NCBI GenBank assembly: GCA_033085395.1
Contig: JANQBS010000409.1
Span: 1-26,904 of the forward strand
DNA: 26,904 nucleotides
From: Xanthoparmelia taractica
Taxonomy: Eukaryota > Ascomycota > Lecanoromycetes > Lecanorales > Parmeliaceae
Direction: 5' to 3'
A program made the translations under genes and the position numbers. Below, in pieces: positions 11,001-21,638 of this stretch. The first letter of the stretch is position 1. Every line of letters starts with the position of its first letter. Below the pieces are notes generated by a model. It searched no databases. It saw only the letters and a list, made by a program, of their open reading frames with translations, and was not told where the DNA came from.

Positions 11001-11600
11001 AGATTTAAGACTTTATAAAATTTATAAACTTCTATTAACGCTTTATTTATAAGTTTTTTAAGTTAATTAGATCTTTAATTAATCTTACGAAGAAGAATAT
11101 TTTCTTTATCTAAAATAAGATCTACGTTAAATTATTCGATAATCTTAAAAAGCGTATAATTACTATCTTAATTCTACGCTATTTTAATTTTAAGCGTTAG
11201 ATTATTCTTAAGATTAATTCTTTTAACTATATATTAGAGAAAATCTTATCTTAATATAACGATAATAAAGTTCTTTATTCGATAATATTCTATAATAAGA
11301 GTATAATTTTAGCGAAATATAATTATTATATTTATAATAAGAAGTTACTAACGATTATTCGATATTTCGAATATTAGCGATTTGAATTAGAATATATCAA
11401 GCTATTTATTTAAGTGTTTATTAATTATTAGACCTTGAAAATCTTTATAGAAAATAAGAAGCTTACGCGACGTTAAGCTCGCTATCTAGATATTTTATCT
11501 AAATTTAATTTTTAAATTATATTTTATACGAGAATAGCTAATAGTAAAGTCAACGCCTTAATAAGAATACTATTATCTATCTTAGCGAACGAAGCTAATA
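11001..11600 (+). pseudogene. G1 RNase H relic
   Basis: Plus-strand reading near 11309-11390 gives LAKYNYYIYNKKLLTIIRYFEY, close to the gypsy RNase H core in which Y.I.DKELLAI...F..WR is usual. The DKE Asp and Glu codons have become Asn and Lys. The domain follows RT directly, as in Ty3/gypsy elements. Further stops throughout. Confidence 0.85.
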
Positions 11601-12700
11601 AAAAAAATTAATATTAATATTTATCGATTCTTATCTCGAATCGCGTTTAAATTCGAGTTATAGAAGTTAAAAAAGATCTATTTAAACGAATTTATAAGAT
11701 TAATTAAGAAAATTCTATATATAACGAATTTTATAAAGCGATAGATTATAATAAAATTAAACTTTATAGTTATACGTTAAGTCGATATCGTATCTTCGAT
11801 AAAATACTCTTTAAAAACGAATTATTATAAATCTCGATCGAGTTTTATACGAAGCTATTAAGAAAAGTTTATAATTAATTTTTTAGTAATTATTTAAAAA
11901 TACGAAGAACGATTAATTTACTTCTATATTATTACTATTAATCTAGCTACGTTAAAATGATTAAATAATATATTCGTAATTATTATTATTGTTAACGTAG
12001 TAAAGTCTCACGAAATAAAATAAATAAACTATTAATATTATTCTTAATTTCTTAAGGTTGCTAATAAGATATTTCTATAAATTTTATTATAGATCTATTT
12101 CTATTAAATAGTTTTAATGCTATTTATACTCTTATATATTATCTTATAAAGAAACGTTACTACGTATTATACTATTAAGAAGATAATAATTATTTATTTA
12201 AAAAACTTATTTAAATTCTTATATAAAATCTCTTTCGATTATATAGATTATTATAATCTCTTATCTTAGATAGAGATACTTAATTTATATCTACGCTTTA
12301 AAAAAGTCTCTATAAGCGATTACGTATTAAGATTAACTTATTTATTATCTATTATCTCGAAATAAATAATTAGATCGAAAAAGCTAATTAGAATATAAAG
12401 CGAGATCTTTATATTTATTATAATTACTTATAAAACGATTAAGTTAAATAAATTTCTATAATAAAATTTAGTAATAATAATAATAATATCTTATTCGCTA
12501 TATTTCTCACTCTCTTTTACTTTAATCGAGATTTTTATTCTTATATATTCTTCGATCGAGATTATACTTTCTATAAGATTATATATAAATCTTTATAAGT
12601 CTTAAAAATAAAAGATATTACGACGAAGATAAGAAAGATTTTAAAGTTTAAATAATTATAATTAGAAAAAATATATAGAGTTATAAAAATATAGACGAAC
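11601..12700 (+). pseudogene. G1 integrase relic
   Basis: The integrase core is recognisable near 12060-12180 in the plus-strand frame. DISINFIIDL stands where chromovirus integrases have DISIDFVTDLP, followed by NSFNAI and LIKKRYY (usually YDAI..VVDR.TK..HYIP). The first catalytic Asp is Asn (codon 12080-12082). The remaining catalytic residues could not be placed because of frameshifts. The zinc-binding N-terminus should lie near 11750-11950. Confidence 0.85.
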
Positions 12701-13250
12701 AAATATCGTAAGAAAATTACTTACGATATAAATAATTAAGTCTAGCTATTATTTAAAAATATTAAAATAGAACGTCTTTATAAGAATCTCGAAGATAAAT
12801 AACACGATTTATATAGAGTTCTAAAGCGAGTCGATATCTTATATCGTTTAGAACTTTCTTATAATATAAGAATTTACTTAATTTTTAGTCTTAAGATACT
12901 TAAATCTACGACTATAAACTCTTTATTAAAATAGAAGTATAATTCTCTTAGATTTATAATAATTAAGAAAAAAGAATTATAAGACGTAAACGATATATTA
13001 AACTTTAGGCGTTATTATAGACGACTTTAATATAAAGTTAAATAAATCGATTTAGATAGAGATAATAATTAATATTATACGAATTAAGATAAGTTCGAAG
13101 ACCTTAAGAAAATAATAAATAAATTTCATAGACGTTATTTTAATAAATCGCGCTGGACCCGATATAGAATTAGACTACGATTGATTTTTATTTATTATTT
13201 AAATCTTATTCGCTAGTACTACGATAGACTTAGCGGAGAAGTTTCGCTTA
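12701..13250 (+). pseudogene. G1 integrase C-terminus and chromodomain relic
   Basis: About 13010-13160 translates into a chromodomain-like block (YKVN, IDLDRDNN, KFEDLKKIINKFHRRYFNKS), as found at the pol C-terminus of chromoviruses. There it is thought to guide insertion into heterochromatin. From about 13240 onward RIP density drops sharply up to the LTR. Confidence 0.75.
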
Positions 13251-13373
13251 ATTAAGCTCCCGGCGAATTGAAACGACTCACACCCCTCACATTAATATGC
13301 GTTTCTTCTAGGCGTTCTGGATCGTTTCTACATGCGAATACTATTCTTCTACAGCGCTGAGACATCGCTATTC

Positions 13374-13380
13374 GAGGGGG
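13374..13380 (+). other. G1 polypurine tract
   Basis: The tract gaggggg, followed by taa and the LTR start tgttacg, is the expected plus-strand primer for retroviral-type replication. It fixes the plus orientation of G1. A second purine run, aggagagagg (13407-13416), lies ahead of the duplicated LTR start at 13420. Confidence 0.8.
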
Positions 13381-13383
13381 TAA

Positions 13384-13602
13384 TGTTACGAGTGTGACGA
13401 TTACATAGGAGAGAGGTAATGTTACGAGTGTGACGACCACATAGGTCTGCAACACCAAGTCGGCTTACCTTCCCAATTGGGAGTAGCCCCTATAGGCCTT
13501 GGCGTCCCTTCTAGATATTTCTTTCTAGATAGATAGTTCCTCCTTAGACTTAATTTATTCGTTACATATTATTATTAACTTGTTCTAATTGCAGTTCTAA
13601 CA
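13384..13602 (+). repeat. G1 3' LTR (with 36-bp internal duplication)
   Basis: It ends gcagttctaaca, followed by the target duplication cttat. It contains two starts, tgttacgagtgtgacgatt at 13384 and tgttacgagtgtgacgacc at 13420, because 13381-13416 is a 36-bp duplication of the LTR beginning. Counted from 13420 it is 183 bp and lacks the 25-bp duplication seen in the left LTR. It is little affected by RIP. A minus-strand open frame across 13252-13458 is a by-product of this and not a gene. Confidence 0.9.
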
Positions 13603-13607
13603 CTTAT

Positions 13608-14500
13608 TAGCAAACACGCGTAAGTAGTGTTCCAGCACCTGATTTTAACGCTTGGTTTAATTATTAGTTTAAGAATAAAAGACGATACTTAAACGACGCT
13701 TTATCTTTAAATAATAATAAATCGCTAATTAAAACTCGCTAATAATATTATTAGATATTTTATAGCGATAAATAATTTTAGCGTAAAATACTTTCGCTAG
13801 CTTAGCGACGTCGATTTTAATTATTATTAATAGATATCTAATTATTTTCGTAAATCGATTTACTATAACTAGAATAGCGTTATAGACGACGTTCTTAAGC
13901 TTACTTAAGGGTAAGCTCGTAATAAAATTTATAGAAATTTTCTTTTATAATTTAATAATAATACAAAGCGAGATTAACTTATTATAAGATTGATAGTGCG
14001 GCGCCTTAATACGTTAATATATATCGCAAGTCTTATCGTAGTTAATAACTTTCTTAAGATTCTTATTTTAATAATATTTGCGAGTAAGAAGCTTATACGT
14101 CTTCGTAGCGTAAAGTATTCTATTAAAAAATTATTATAATATTTATTAATAAGTTCTTCTCGTAGAGTATTATTCTTAGAAACGTAAAGATAACTATTAT
14201 TTAGTAATAGCTTCTCGAAATTAAAGATTTATATTTAATTACGAGTATAACGTCGCTTTATAGACGTATTCGTATTAACTCGAAAAGAGCTTATTTAATT
14301 ATTATAAGATTATAGCTTTTAAATTAGCGTTTTTATTAATTTTTACGAATCGTTATATATAATTTTAGATATAGTCTTAATCTCTCTTCTTAAAATAATT
14401 ATTTAAATACTCGCGACTTATAGCGTAGACGTTATTACTATTATTATTTTTTTATTTTTTTACGATAGCTCGTCGTTAATTTAAAGAGTAAGTTTATTTT
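13608..14500 (-). pseudogene. Gypsy relic G3: integrase core
   Basis: Minus-strand reading from about 14060 downward gives CDIY*RIKAPHYQSY, the zinc-finger end and linker (usually CDTCQR.KA..H.PYG). The catalytic core follows: ISINFITSLPLSK, YNAILVIVNRFTKIIRYL, then YYLKIKRRLSIVFYS. Near 13608-13660 comes NQVLEHYLRVFANK. The first catalytic Asp is Asn (codon complementary to 13927-13929), and Asp is also Asn in VNRFTK. The reading frame continues without a break at 6927 after removing G1 and one cttat. RIP is light in 13608-13660 and heavy further right. Confidence 0.88.
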
Positions 14501-15620
14501 AAAATATAGATAATAATTTAATATTTAACGACGATAAATCTTCGTAATCTAATCGTCGCGATAGCGTATTTATAAAATTTAATTTTTTTATTTAATAAAA
14601 AATCTTAAAGTTATAAATAACTAACTTTAGCGTTTAATAAGTCTATTTAAAATTAAGTTTTTTTTACTTTAGAAATTTCTTAAGATTATTATAATCTATC
14701 TAGATCTTAATATAATAAATATTATCTTTTTAAATAGTAACGTTATTACTTTATTACTACGACGATAGCAAGTAATTTCTAGTTATAAGTCTTATAATTT
14801 TATTTCGCTAATATTATCTTTCTAGAAAAAAACGCGACGAGTTATTAATAATCGTTATTATTCTATTGCGAAAATATAGCTTCTATATTAAAATTAGAAA
14901 TATTAGTCTCTACGCGTAATTTCTTTTAAGAATTATAATATTATAGAAATAACGTAGTTATAAAAGTATTACGTAGTTACTCGAAAGTTAATCTAGCGTC
15001 TTCTAATTACTTAAATAATCTCGATTTCTTATTAATCTTATTATTCTTAAATAAGCTAATAAAAAACATTATAATAATAAAGTATTTAAAAATAAAGCGT
15101 TAATAAAAATTTATAAAGTCTAAGAAGACTTATATATCTCGATAGCTTCGCGACGTTAACTATTCTTAAATCGTTATCACGCGTTCTTAATTTATAATTA
15201 CATTATTAATAATTATAACGAATTTTAGAAACTTAATCGATTTAGTATAAAACTAATATTTCTTTAGATTTATATATAACTAAAATTAACGTAATCGCTT
15301 AAGTACTTACTTAACGCACTATTAATATTTCGCTAACTTAGCGCTATAGATTAAGATATTATTTAAATATATTATACACGTAATATTTATAAGACCTATA
15401 AAAACTCTATTAATATAGACTTGAAACGTAGCTAATGCATTTATAAGATCGAAAGATATTGTTAAATATTTAAAATAATTATAGCGAGTGCGAAACGTAG
15501 TCTTTTACTCGTTATTCTTTTTAATACGAATTTTATAATAAATATTCTTAAGATTTAACTTTAAAAATATCTTAATATTATATAAGCGATTTAACGTCTT
15601 AATAGTTAAGAATAATAAAT
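14501..15620 (-). pseudogene. Gypsy relic G3: reverse transcriptase and RNase H
   Basis: On the minus strand, 15560 to about 15060 reads as a Ty3/gypsy RT. It has KTTFRTRYNYFKYLTISFDLINALATFQ in pieces (intact families have TAFRTRYGH.E..VMPFGLTNAPATFQ). It continues with INRVFIGLINITCI, then the catalytic box as Y-L-N-N-I-L-I-Y-S, then LKKY*FYTKSIKFLKFVI. Both catalytic Asp codons are Asn (complement of 15358-15363). The segment 14500-15050 should hold the RT thumb and RNase H but is poorly readable. Not functional. Confidence 0.88.
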
Positions 15621-17521
15621 ATTAATTCTTTATTATTATCGTATTTAAGTTTTAATAATTTATATAAAATATAATTTAATATTCTTTTTTAAGATAAAGA
15701 GAATAAAGATTTTAGCGAAGAAAGTTAGATAATAAATTTAATCTTTATAAAGTAATTTCTTAAAATATCGTTTTAGCTTTAATAGCTTTATTAAAAATAA
15801 ATTATAAAAAGACTTATAAAATAATTCTTTATTCTTATTTATTTTAATATTATAATTTCTTTTATTTATCTCGCGTTATTATAGCGTATACGATATTAAA
15901 TATATTAGACTTTCGCTCGATTATCTAAGTAAATTAAGTCGATTTTTTAATTTAAAATTTTTTAATATTAATCTTAAATTATTATTACGTTATTCTAGAG
16001 TTAAAAAGAATATATAATTAATATAATACGAGTATATTTAATACGATATTAAGATCTTCTTAATCTACGATATAAAATAATATATTATATTATCGTTCTT
16101 AATCTTAATTATCGATTATTTAAAAATTTAATTAATAAATATTATAATAATATATATTTAATTCGCTAAGCGCTTTCGTTTACGATAAAAAAGTAATATA
16201 TAATTAAAAATCTTATTAAATTACGAACTTTTATATAATTAAATAAAATAATAAGTTATTTTTATTTATTTTATAATTTAATTTACTTCTTCGTAATAAT
16301 AGAAGAAATTATCGCTATTATTTATTTTTCTTACTTCGCTTTAAAAACGCTTACGAAGTTAATTCGCTTTTTATTAATATCGTCGCGATAATAATAATTA
16401 ATTTATTCTTATCGAGATAATTTAATTTCTAGTAATATTAGTAAACGTTAAATATTTTAATATTATAATTAGTAATCTTAGTTTTACGTTTTTTATTTCT
16501 TTTTTAAATACGCGTAAATTTAGCGCTATCTTTTAAGATTATATTAGATTTTAAAATTCGAGCTTTTAAAAGCTTATTTTTATTAAATTTCTTTAATTAC
16601 TTTAAATTAAAATTATTATTATTAAGACGCGCGCAATTTAAAATCGTTTTTTATATAATTATTATAATAAGAATTTCTTTTCTTTATTTAAATATATTAT
16701 TAATATTAAAATCTTATTTTTTAACTTAAATCCTAACTTAGCTAAGAAAAAGTTTACTTAATACTTCTTCGTAAACGAGAATAAATAAGCTTTTAACTTC
16801 GTTAAATAGATCTTAAAAATTAAAATTTTTTAATCTTATTATTACTTTATTATTCTTTATTTTTTATAAATAAATAAATAACGATTTATTAAGTTTATAA
16901 TTAAGTTAAATAAAAATAACTTAAATAACTTAAAAATAATCTTATTTAATTTATAAGCTTAAAAATAACTTAAATAACTTAAAAATAATCTTATTTAATT
17001 TATAAGCTTAAAAATATCTATATTATTACGTATTAAAATTATTTTTTAAGAATTATATATAATAGATAATCTTAGCTTAATTAATAATAAAATACTTAAG
17101 ACTTATAAGAAATTAAATTTTAATTTCGCGAATTTAGCGTAAATATTTCTCTTTACTATTATTCTTATAAGAATATATTCTTTTAAAATAAAGTATTATC
17201 GCTTTAATTAAAATATTTATTAAAGATAAAATAATAAATAAAATTATTATCGCTTCGATAAGAATTATAGAAAAGTTTAAGTTATATAATATATTATTAT
17301 ATATTCGTAACTTAATTAACTTGCGTTTTAATTTTAAATAATAATTTTCTACTTTAATATTCTTAAGACGTTTCTTTAAAATCGCTTAATTCTTTAAGGT
17401 AAATTCTTAAAAACTAGTATTAAAATTATATCGCTTTAAAATATACTTGTTTTTATTCGATAAAGAGTTTAATATCGTAATAATAATAAATCTTTTTCTT
17501 TAAAAGATAAAGAAATTAAAA
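15621..17521 (-). pseudogene. Gypsy relic G3: upstream pol/gag region, largely unreadable
   Basis: By position this should hold the start of RT, protease and gag of the minus-strand element G3. Only short Lys/Asn-rich readings are left, as expected where Asp, Glu, Gly and Ser codons were driven to Asn and Lys. No CCHC zinc knuckle, protease motif or 5' LTR was found. The right end is where the X-derived fragment D starts (about 17522), so G3 is probably truncated there. A perfect 49-bp tandem duplication lies at 16912-17009. Confidence 0.5.
16912..17009. repeat. Perfect 2 x 49-bp tandem duplication
   Basis: The unit, beginning aaaaataacttaaataac and ending aatttataagctt, occurs at 16912-16960 and again at 16961-17009 without any difference. 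In a region where related repeats differ at many positions, this identity suggests that the duplication arose after RIP, probably by replication slippage. Confidence 0.92.
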
Positions 17522-17635
17522 TTATAAGAAATTAATTCGCTAGCGCTTAATAAGCGATCTAATTAATATAAGAGACGTATAATTAATATAATAATAATTT
17601 CTTTATTAAATACTAAGTTCTAATAGAACTAATTT
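17522..17635 (+). repeat. Element X copy D, left part (split by G2)
   Basis: The words taattcgctagcgctta, ataagcgatctaattaatat and aagagacgtata match the proximal end of X copy C (3490-3600) and the complement of copy A (about 1750-1850). The match stops at 17635, where the G2 LTR begins, and resumes at 25594. Confidence 0.85.
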
Positions 17636-17793
17636 TGTTATGAAAAAGGTCTTGGGATTGATAATTATAAAGTCTATCGAATTCTAAGGGCCGTAGTAAC
17701 GGAGATTATACTAAGAAACTAATATAAATTTAACCTAGCCTCCCCGATCTTCCCGGAATGCCTTTAATATTAATATATAAAAAAACCGTGACA
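17636..17793 (-). repeat. G2 3' LTR
   Basis: On the minus strand it runs from tgtcacggttttttt to cataaca. It shares tcccggaatgcc and ctaagggccgtagt with the partner LTR. The two LTRs have the same length. By eye they differ at about 23 positions, all but one transitions, with this copy the more AT-rich. Less mutated than the internal region. Confidence 0.93.
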
Positions 17794-18112
17794 ATATCTC
17801 CACAATAATAAGAAAAAATAATCGATCTCGCTTGCTTATTATAATCTACTTATTAATACTATTACTTATTCTAGCGAATTCGTATTAATAATAAAATGCT
17901 AGAATACTAATAATAATAAGATTATATTAACGATTAAAAGTATATAATATAAAGATAGTTAGAATATTACAATAATTAATAACACATTATAATTATTAAT
18001 TAATATCTCTCTTTAATAATTACATAAACGCTATCGAGTAGAGAAAAATAATTCTTAATTAGTAATACTCGTTAAGTCGTTTAAATATAGCGATAAGATA
18101 AGTAAATGTAAT

Positions 18113-18499
18113 TACGAATCGGAAAGGTATAATATCTATTGAATATAATCGTTTTTAATCTTTTTATAAAATTTTATAATTATATAAGCGTTCGCTTAAG
18201 TATTTTACGTATTTTTAGAATATAAAAAAAATATTATATAATATATTTATTAAAAACTCACTGGAAGTATAGAATATTTTATATCTTTCGATATGATATT
18301 CGAAAAACTAGTCCCATATTATCAAATATATCATATCTTTTCGACTCGTACTTTTTACGTATTTTTAGAATATAAAAAAATATCACGTAATATATTTATT
18401 AAAAACTTAATAAAAGTATAGAATATTTCATATCTTTTCGTATAATATTCGAAAAACTAATCCCATATTATTAAATATATCACATCTTTTCGAATTATT
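18113..18499 (+). mobile_element. TACGGG MITE, copy 4 with a second partial copy in tandem
   Basis: The first unit (18113-18350, 238 bp) runs from tacgaatcggaaaggtat to tttcgactcgta. It is followed at once by a second, 5'-truncated unit (18351-18499) that starts at ctttttacgtatttttag, inside the element, and runs to a decayed terminus (cgaattatt). The flanking 8-mers aatgtaat (18105-18112) and aatataat (18500-18507) differ by one G-to-A change. They enclose both units, so the pair is one insertion or a later internal duplication. It lies in G2 sequence downstream of integrase. Confidence 0.85.
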
Positions 18500-18507
18500 A
18501 ATATAAT

Positions 18508-19200
18508 ATAGTGTGAGTATTATAAGAATATAATATCTATTATAATATTAAGTGTGATTTTCGAATACTTTGCGAAGATATCGTAAGTTAAATAATATTA
18601 GTAGTAGCGATTATATTCTTATATTGTCGTACTAAGTCATTAGAGTTCGTGAGATTCTTTACGTTATATTACTAATTATATTTAAACTCGTATCTCAATT
18701 ATCTAATAAGATACTACGTGATAATATCTCTATCTTTTCGAATAACTCGCTTATTAAGAATTCGCTCTACTTTCTAGAATTTGTAATTATTAATATTCTC
18801 TTTTATATATATATTATCTAATTAATTAGAGATAAAACGATTATACGAATTAGAGCTAGAAGTAGAGATAGACTCTAGTTAAGTAATATTAAAGATCGAA
18901 TATATATTTTAATACTCTAAAATAGTTTATAAATTTATTTATCGACTTTCTATAGTATCTTAAATAAATTAATATATTGCTAAGATAGCATAATAATAAT
19001 AATAGTAGTAATAGAGATAAAATAGTCTTTATGTAATCGTAAATAAGCTTAATCGCTCTACTTAAGAAATATTAATTAACGCTTTCTATTATAATAATAT
19101 TTTTAATTTATCTAAGTAAATAAGATAGTATTAGCTATTTAAATGCGGATAACGATAAACTATAATAGAGATATAGTGACTTCTTTAACTAAATTAAATA
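18508..19200 (-). other. G2 3' region between integrase and LTR
   Basis: By position this is the C-terminal end of G2 pol and the 3' untranslated region. The minus-strand reading gives no clear chromodomain or other motif. RIP-mutated and stop-filled. Confidence 0.45.
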
Positions 19201-20100
19201 ATCTATTAGATTAAAATTCGTAAGTTAATTCGTTAAAAGTTTTATTATTAATTATAATTAAGATCGAGTTATTAAATAGAGCTTATATTCGTAAGAGAAC
19301 TAACGATTAGAGAGCGAGATTCTATATAATATATAGATAGAATCGTAATACTATTTCCGCTATTTAATTAGTTTTATTGTTACTTTTATTCGTTTAAAAA
19401 TAATAGATAATCGAATAAAGTAAGTTTACTTTAAGCTTTTTAAAGAGCTTCGATTAAAGCTTAGAAAAGAACTTTCTATCACGATTCGTGAGTAAAACCC
19501 TTAAGATTTCTTAGTTTATAATATTAAGTCTATTAAGTAATATAATAGTCTATTAAACGACGAAGTAATTCTTTTTATTAGATACGAAAGTTATCTTCTT
19601 TATAAACTTATCTATTATAGAAAGAATAATATCGAATTTTTTATTTACTAATTTTAAGAGTGTTAGAATAAAATTTAAAATAAGTATATAAAACGATATT
19701 AGCGAAGATTTAATTGACTATAAAGAGTTATAAGAGTAATATCGACGTGTTTAAAGAATAAGGTATTAAGAATAGAATCTAATATACTATCGAAGATATT
19801 TAATTAATTTATATATATATTAGATATTCGAAATCTTTTTATAAGACTTCTTAAATCTCAAATAATTATCTTTATAAGCTATTTCAAGAACGGCTTTAAT
19901 TATGCTTTAAGATATATAAAGACGCTACACGTCGATAAGCTTACTAATATAAAAGAAAAGATTTTAATATTTCTATATAATATTTATATATCTATTACGA
20001 ACGAAAGAAAAATCAATAACGTTCTTATTAATATTCTTATTCTTAACTATCGAAGCAGATATTCTAATATAAAATAAGTCTATTCTATAATTATCTTCGA
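19201..20100 (-). pseudogene. G2 integrase relic
   Basis: Minus-strand reading around 19690-19470 gives a Tf2-like gypsy integrase core. LNFILTLL, FDIILSIIDKFIKKITFV and ILRVLLTNRDRKFFSKL stand where relatives have LDFI..LP, FD..L..TDKFTK..TF. and IITDRDRKF. They are followed by FKKLKVNLLYS and AEIVLRFYLY (about 19400). Both Asp residues expected in the first and second catalytic positions are Asn (complement of 19673-19675 and 19484-19486). The zinc-binding N-terminus lies toward 19900-20100 but is hard to read. Confidence 0.88.
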
Positions 20101-21630
20101 GGTCTTTAAGAAACGTAGAACTTATTTTTATAAATATAGTAGTAAAGAGAGTATCTAGCTTATTAAGTTTATTAGAAAGAGATATACTATTTATATTAGC
20201 AAGTCTTAAAAGTGTATCGAGAACGATATACTCTTTTTTAAGCTTATATTAAATATTAAAACGAAATTATCTAAGAAATTAAAAAGCTCTAATAAGGCGA
20301 ATATTTATTCTTATAATAAAATTCGTTAAAGTAATATATAATTATTTTATAATATCTAGAATAATATTATAATTTATTTAGATAATAGTAGTATACTTCG
20401 AAGAGTCTATTAAGTATCTTATTTTCTTAAGCATCTAGATAAAGTCTATTACTTCTAGCTCTATTAACTAATAGTTCTTCTTAACTTAAGTTAGATCTCG
20501 AGAAAAAAATATAATTATTTAAATTATAATGCGAGGAGATTAATTATTCGAATTAAGTTCTCTATTTTTAACATAAAAAACTAATACTTTAAAATTGAAT
20601 TCTTTTAAAGTATTTAAATTTATTTAAATTAATTTATTAAAATCGTAATAAATAAGCATAGAAGATTAAGATAATATTATTTGTAGACTATTAAAACTTA
20701 CTTATTCTAGCTTAATTAGTAAAGATAATTTAAAGCGTGAAGAATAGATACGACGAGAATTATCTTTCGACGAAGCTTCTTTTAAAAGCCTAGTCTTGAG
20801 ATTCTATAAAGATATTATAAGCTATGTATAATAATAAATTAAGCTACGAAGATAGTTTATTAGATTAAGATAATACTCTAAATCTTTAAAAGTCGCGAGA
20901 TAGTTTAGCTTAATAATCGCTTTAAGTTTATTATCTATAATAGTTATTCTTAAAGAATTAATATATCGATTAAATAAATTAATATTTAAATATCTTAGAA
21001 AGATTTTTTTAGAGGCGATTAAAATATTATACTTAATTAGAAGTTAAAAAAGTTTTCTTAAATAATAGAGGTGCTTAAAGAAGCTATTAGATTTAATAAT
21101 AATATTATTAATATAGGTTTATACGAAGTCTTTAAGAGCTCTTAAGATATAATTAATTCTTCTCTATACATAAATAATTAAATTTATATATTTTATAATT
21201 AAAATATTAAATATTTTCTACTCTCAATACGTGATTGCTATAAGTATATATCGAAAGTCGAAATATATAAGTTATTAATAGAAAAATAACACTATATTTA
21301 GTACTATTAAATATATATAATTAAGTAGTCTTGAGATAATATCTAATTAAAGAGGCACGAGATAAACGTCTAATATATTTAATTCACGAATATTAATCAC
21401 TATTTTATTTCTTCTTTTATTATTTAATAGAGTTTTTTAAATAACGAAGATAGAATAATTAAACGAAGTTAATTGCTTTATATACTTTAGATAATCTTGC
21501 TATTAAAGAGCATTAAAGATTTTATTAATTATTATCTTATTTATTAGTCTAAGAGAATAAATCTTTACTCTTTTATTATTAGATAGTCTTAATTATTAAT
21601 TACTTCGAAGAGAAAGCTTTATTTATTTAT
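20101..21630 (-). pseudogene. G2 reverse transcriptase and RNase H relic
   Basis: The minus-strand frame from about 21490 gives the RT domain: IFVIQKTPL, KIVINIRELNILDVYLVPLQ (intact: VDIRGLN..TLPD.YPVPLQ) and FFYQ. At 21101-21115 comes the active-site box Y-I-N-N-I, where Y-I-D-D-I is normal. After it come FKHLYYLRKLF, SPLKKSF and LLKI*SII (thumb and connection, ~21080-20880), then poorly readable RNase H. Both catalytic Asp codons are Asn (complement of 21104-21109). This RT belongs to another gypsy lineage than those of G1 and G3 (YIDD and Y.VPLQ rather than YLDD and YPLPLI). Confidence 0.88.
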
Positions 21631-21638
21631 TTTATAAC

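Larger units (their letters stand above)
6928..13602 (+). mobile_element. Full-length Ty3/gypsy LTR retrotransposon G1 (RIP-mutated)
   Basis: A complete element. It has a left LTR at 6928-7135, gag then pol on the plus strand, a polypurine tract (gaggggg, 13374-13380) and a right LTR ending at 13602. The target duplication cttat is perfect at 6923-6927 and 13603-13607. Length is 6675 bp, including a later 265-bp MITE (8284-8548). RT, RNase H, integrase and chromodomain order (RT before integrase) is that of Ty3/gypsy (chromovirus type). All coding parts are full of stops and frameshifts. The element split the older minus-strand gypsy relic G3 inside its integrase gene. Confidence 0.93.

Noticed and set aside
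13252..13458. Minus-strand open frame of 68 codons
   Set aside because: It spans the G1 polypurine tract and LTR start, and its repeated VVTLVTL pattern comes from the 36-bp LTR duplication. It is open only because this island escaped RIP.
16912..17009. CRISPR-like or satellite array
   Set aside because: Only two adjacent 49-bp units without spacers.
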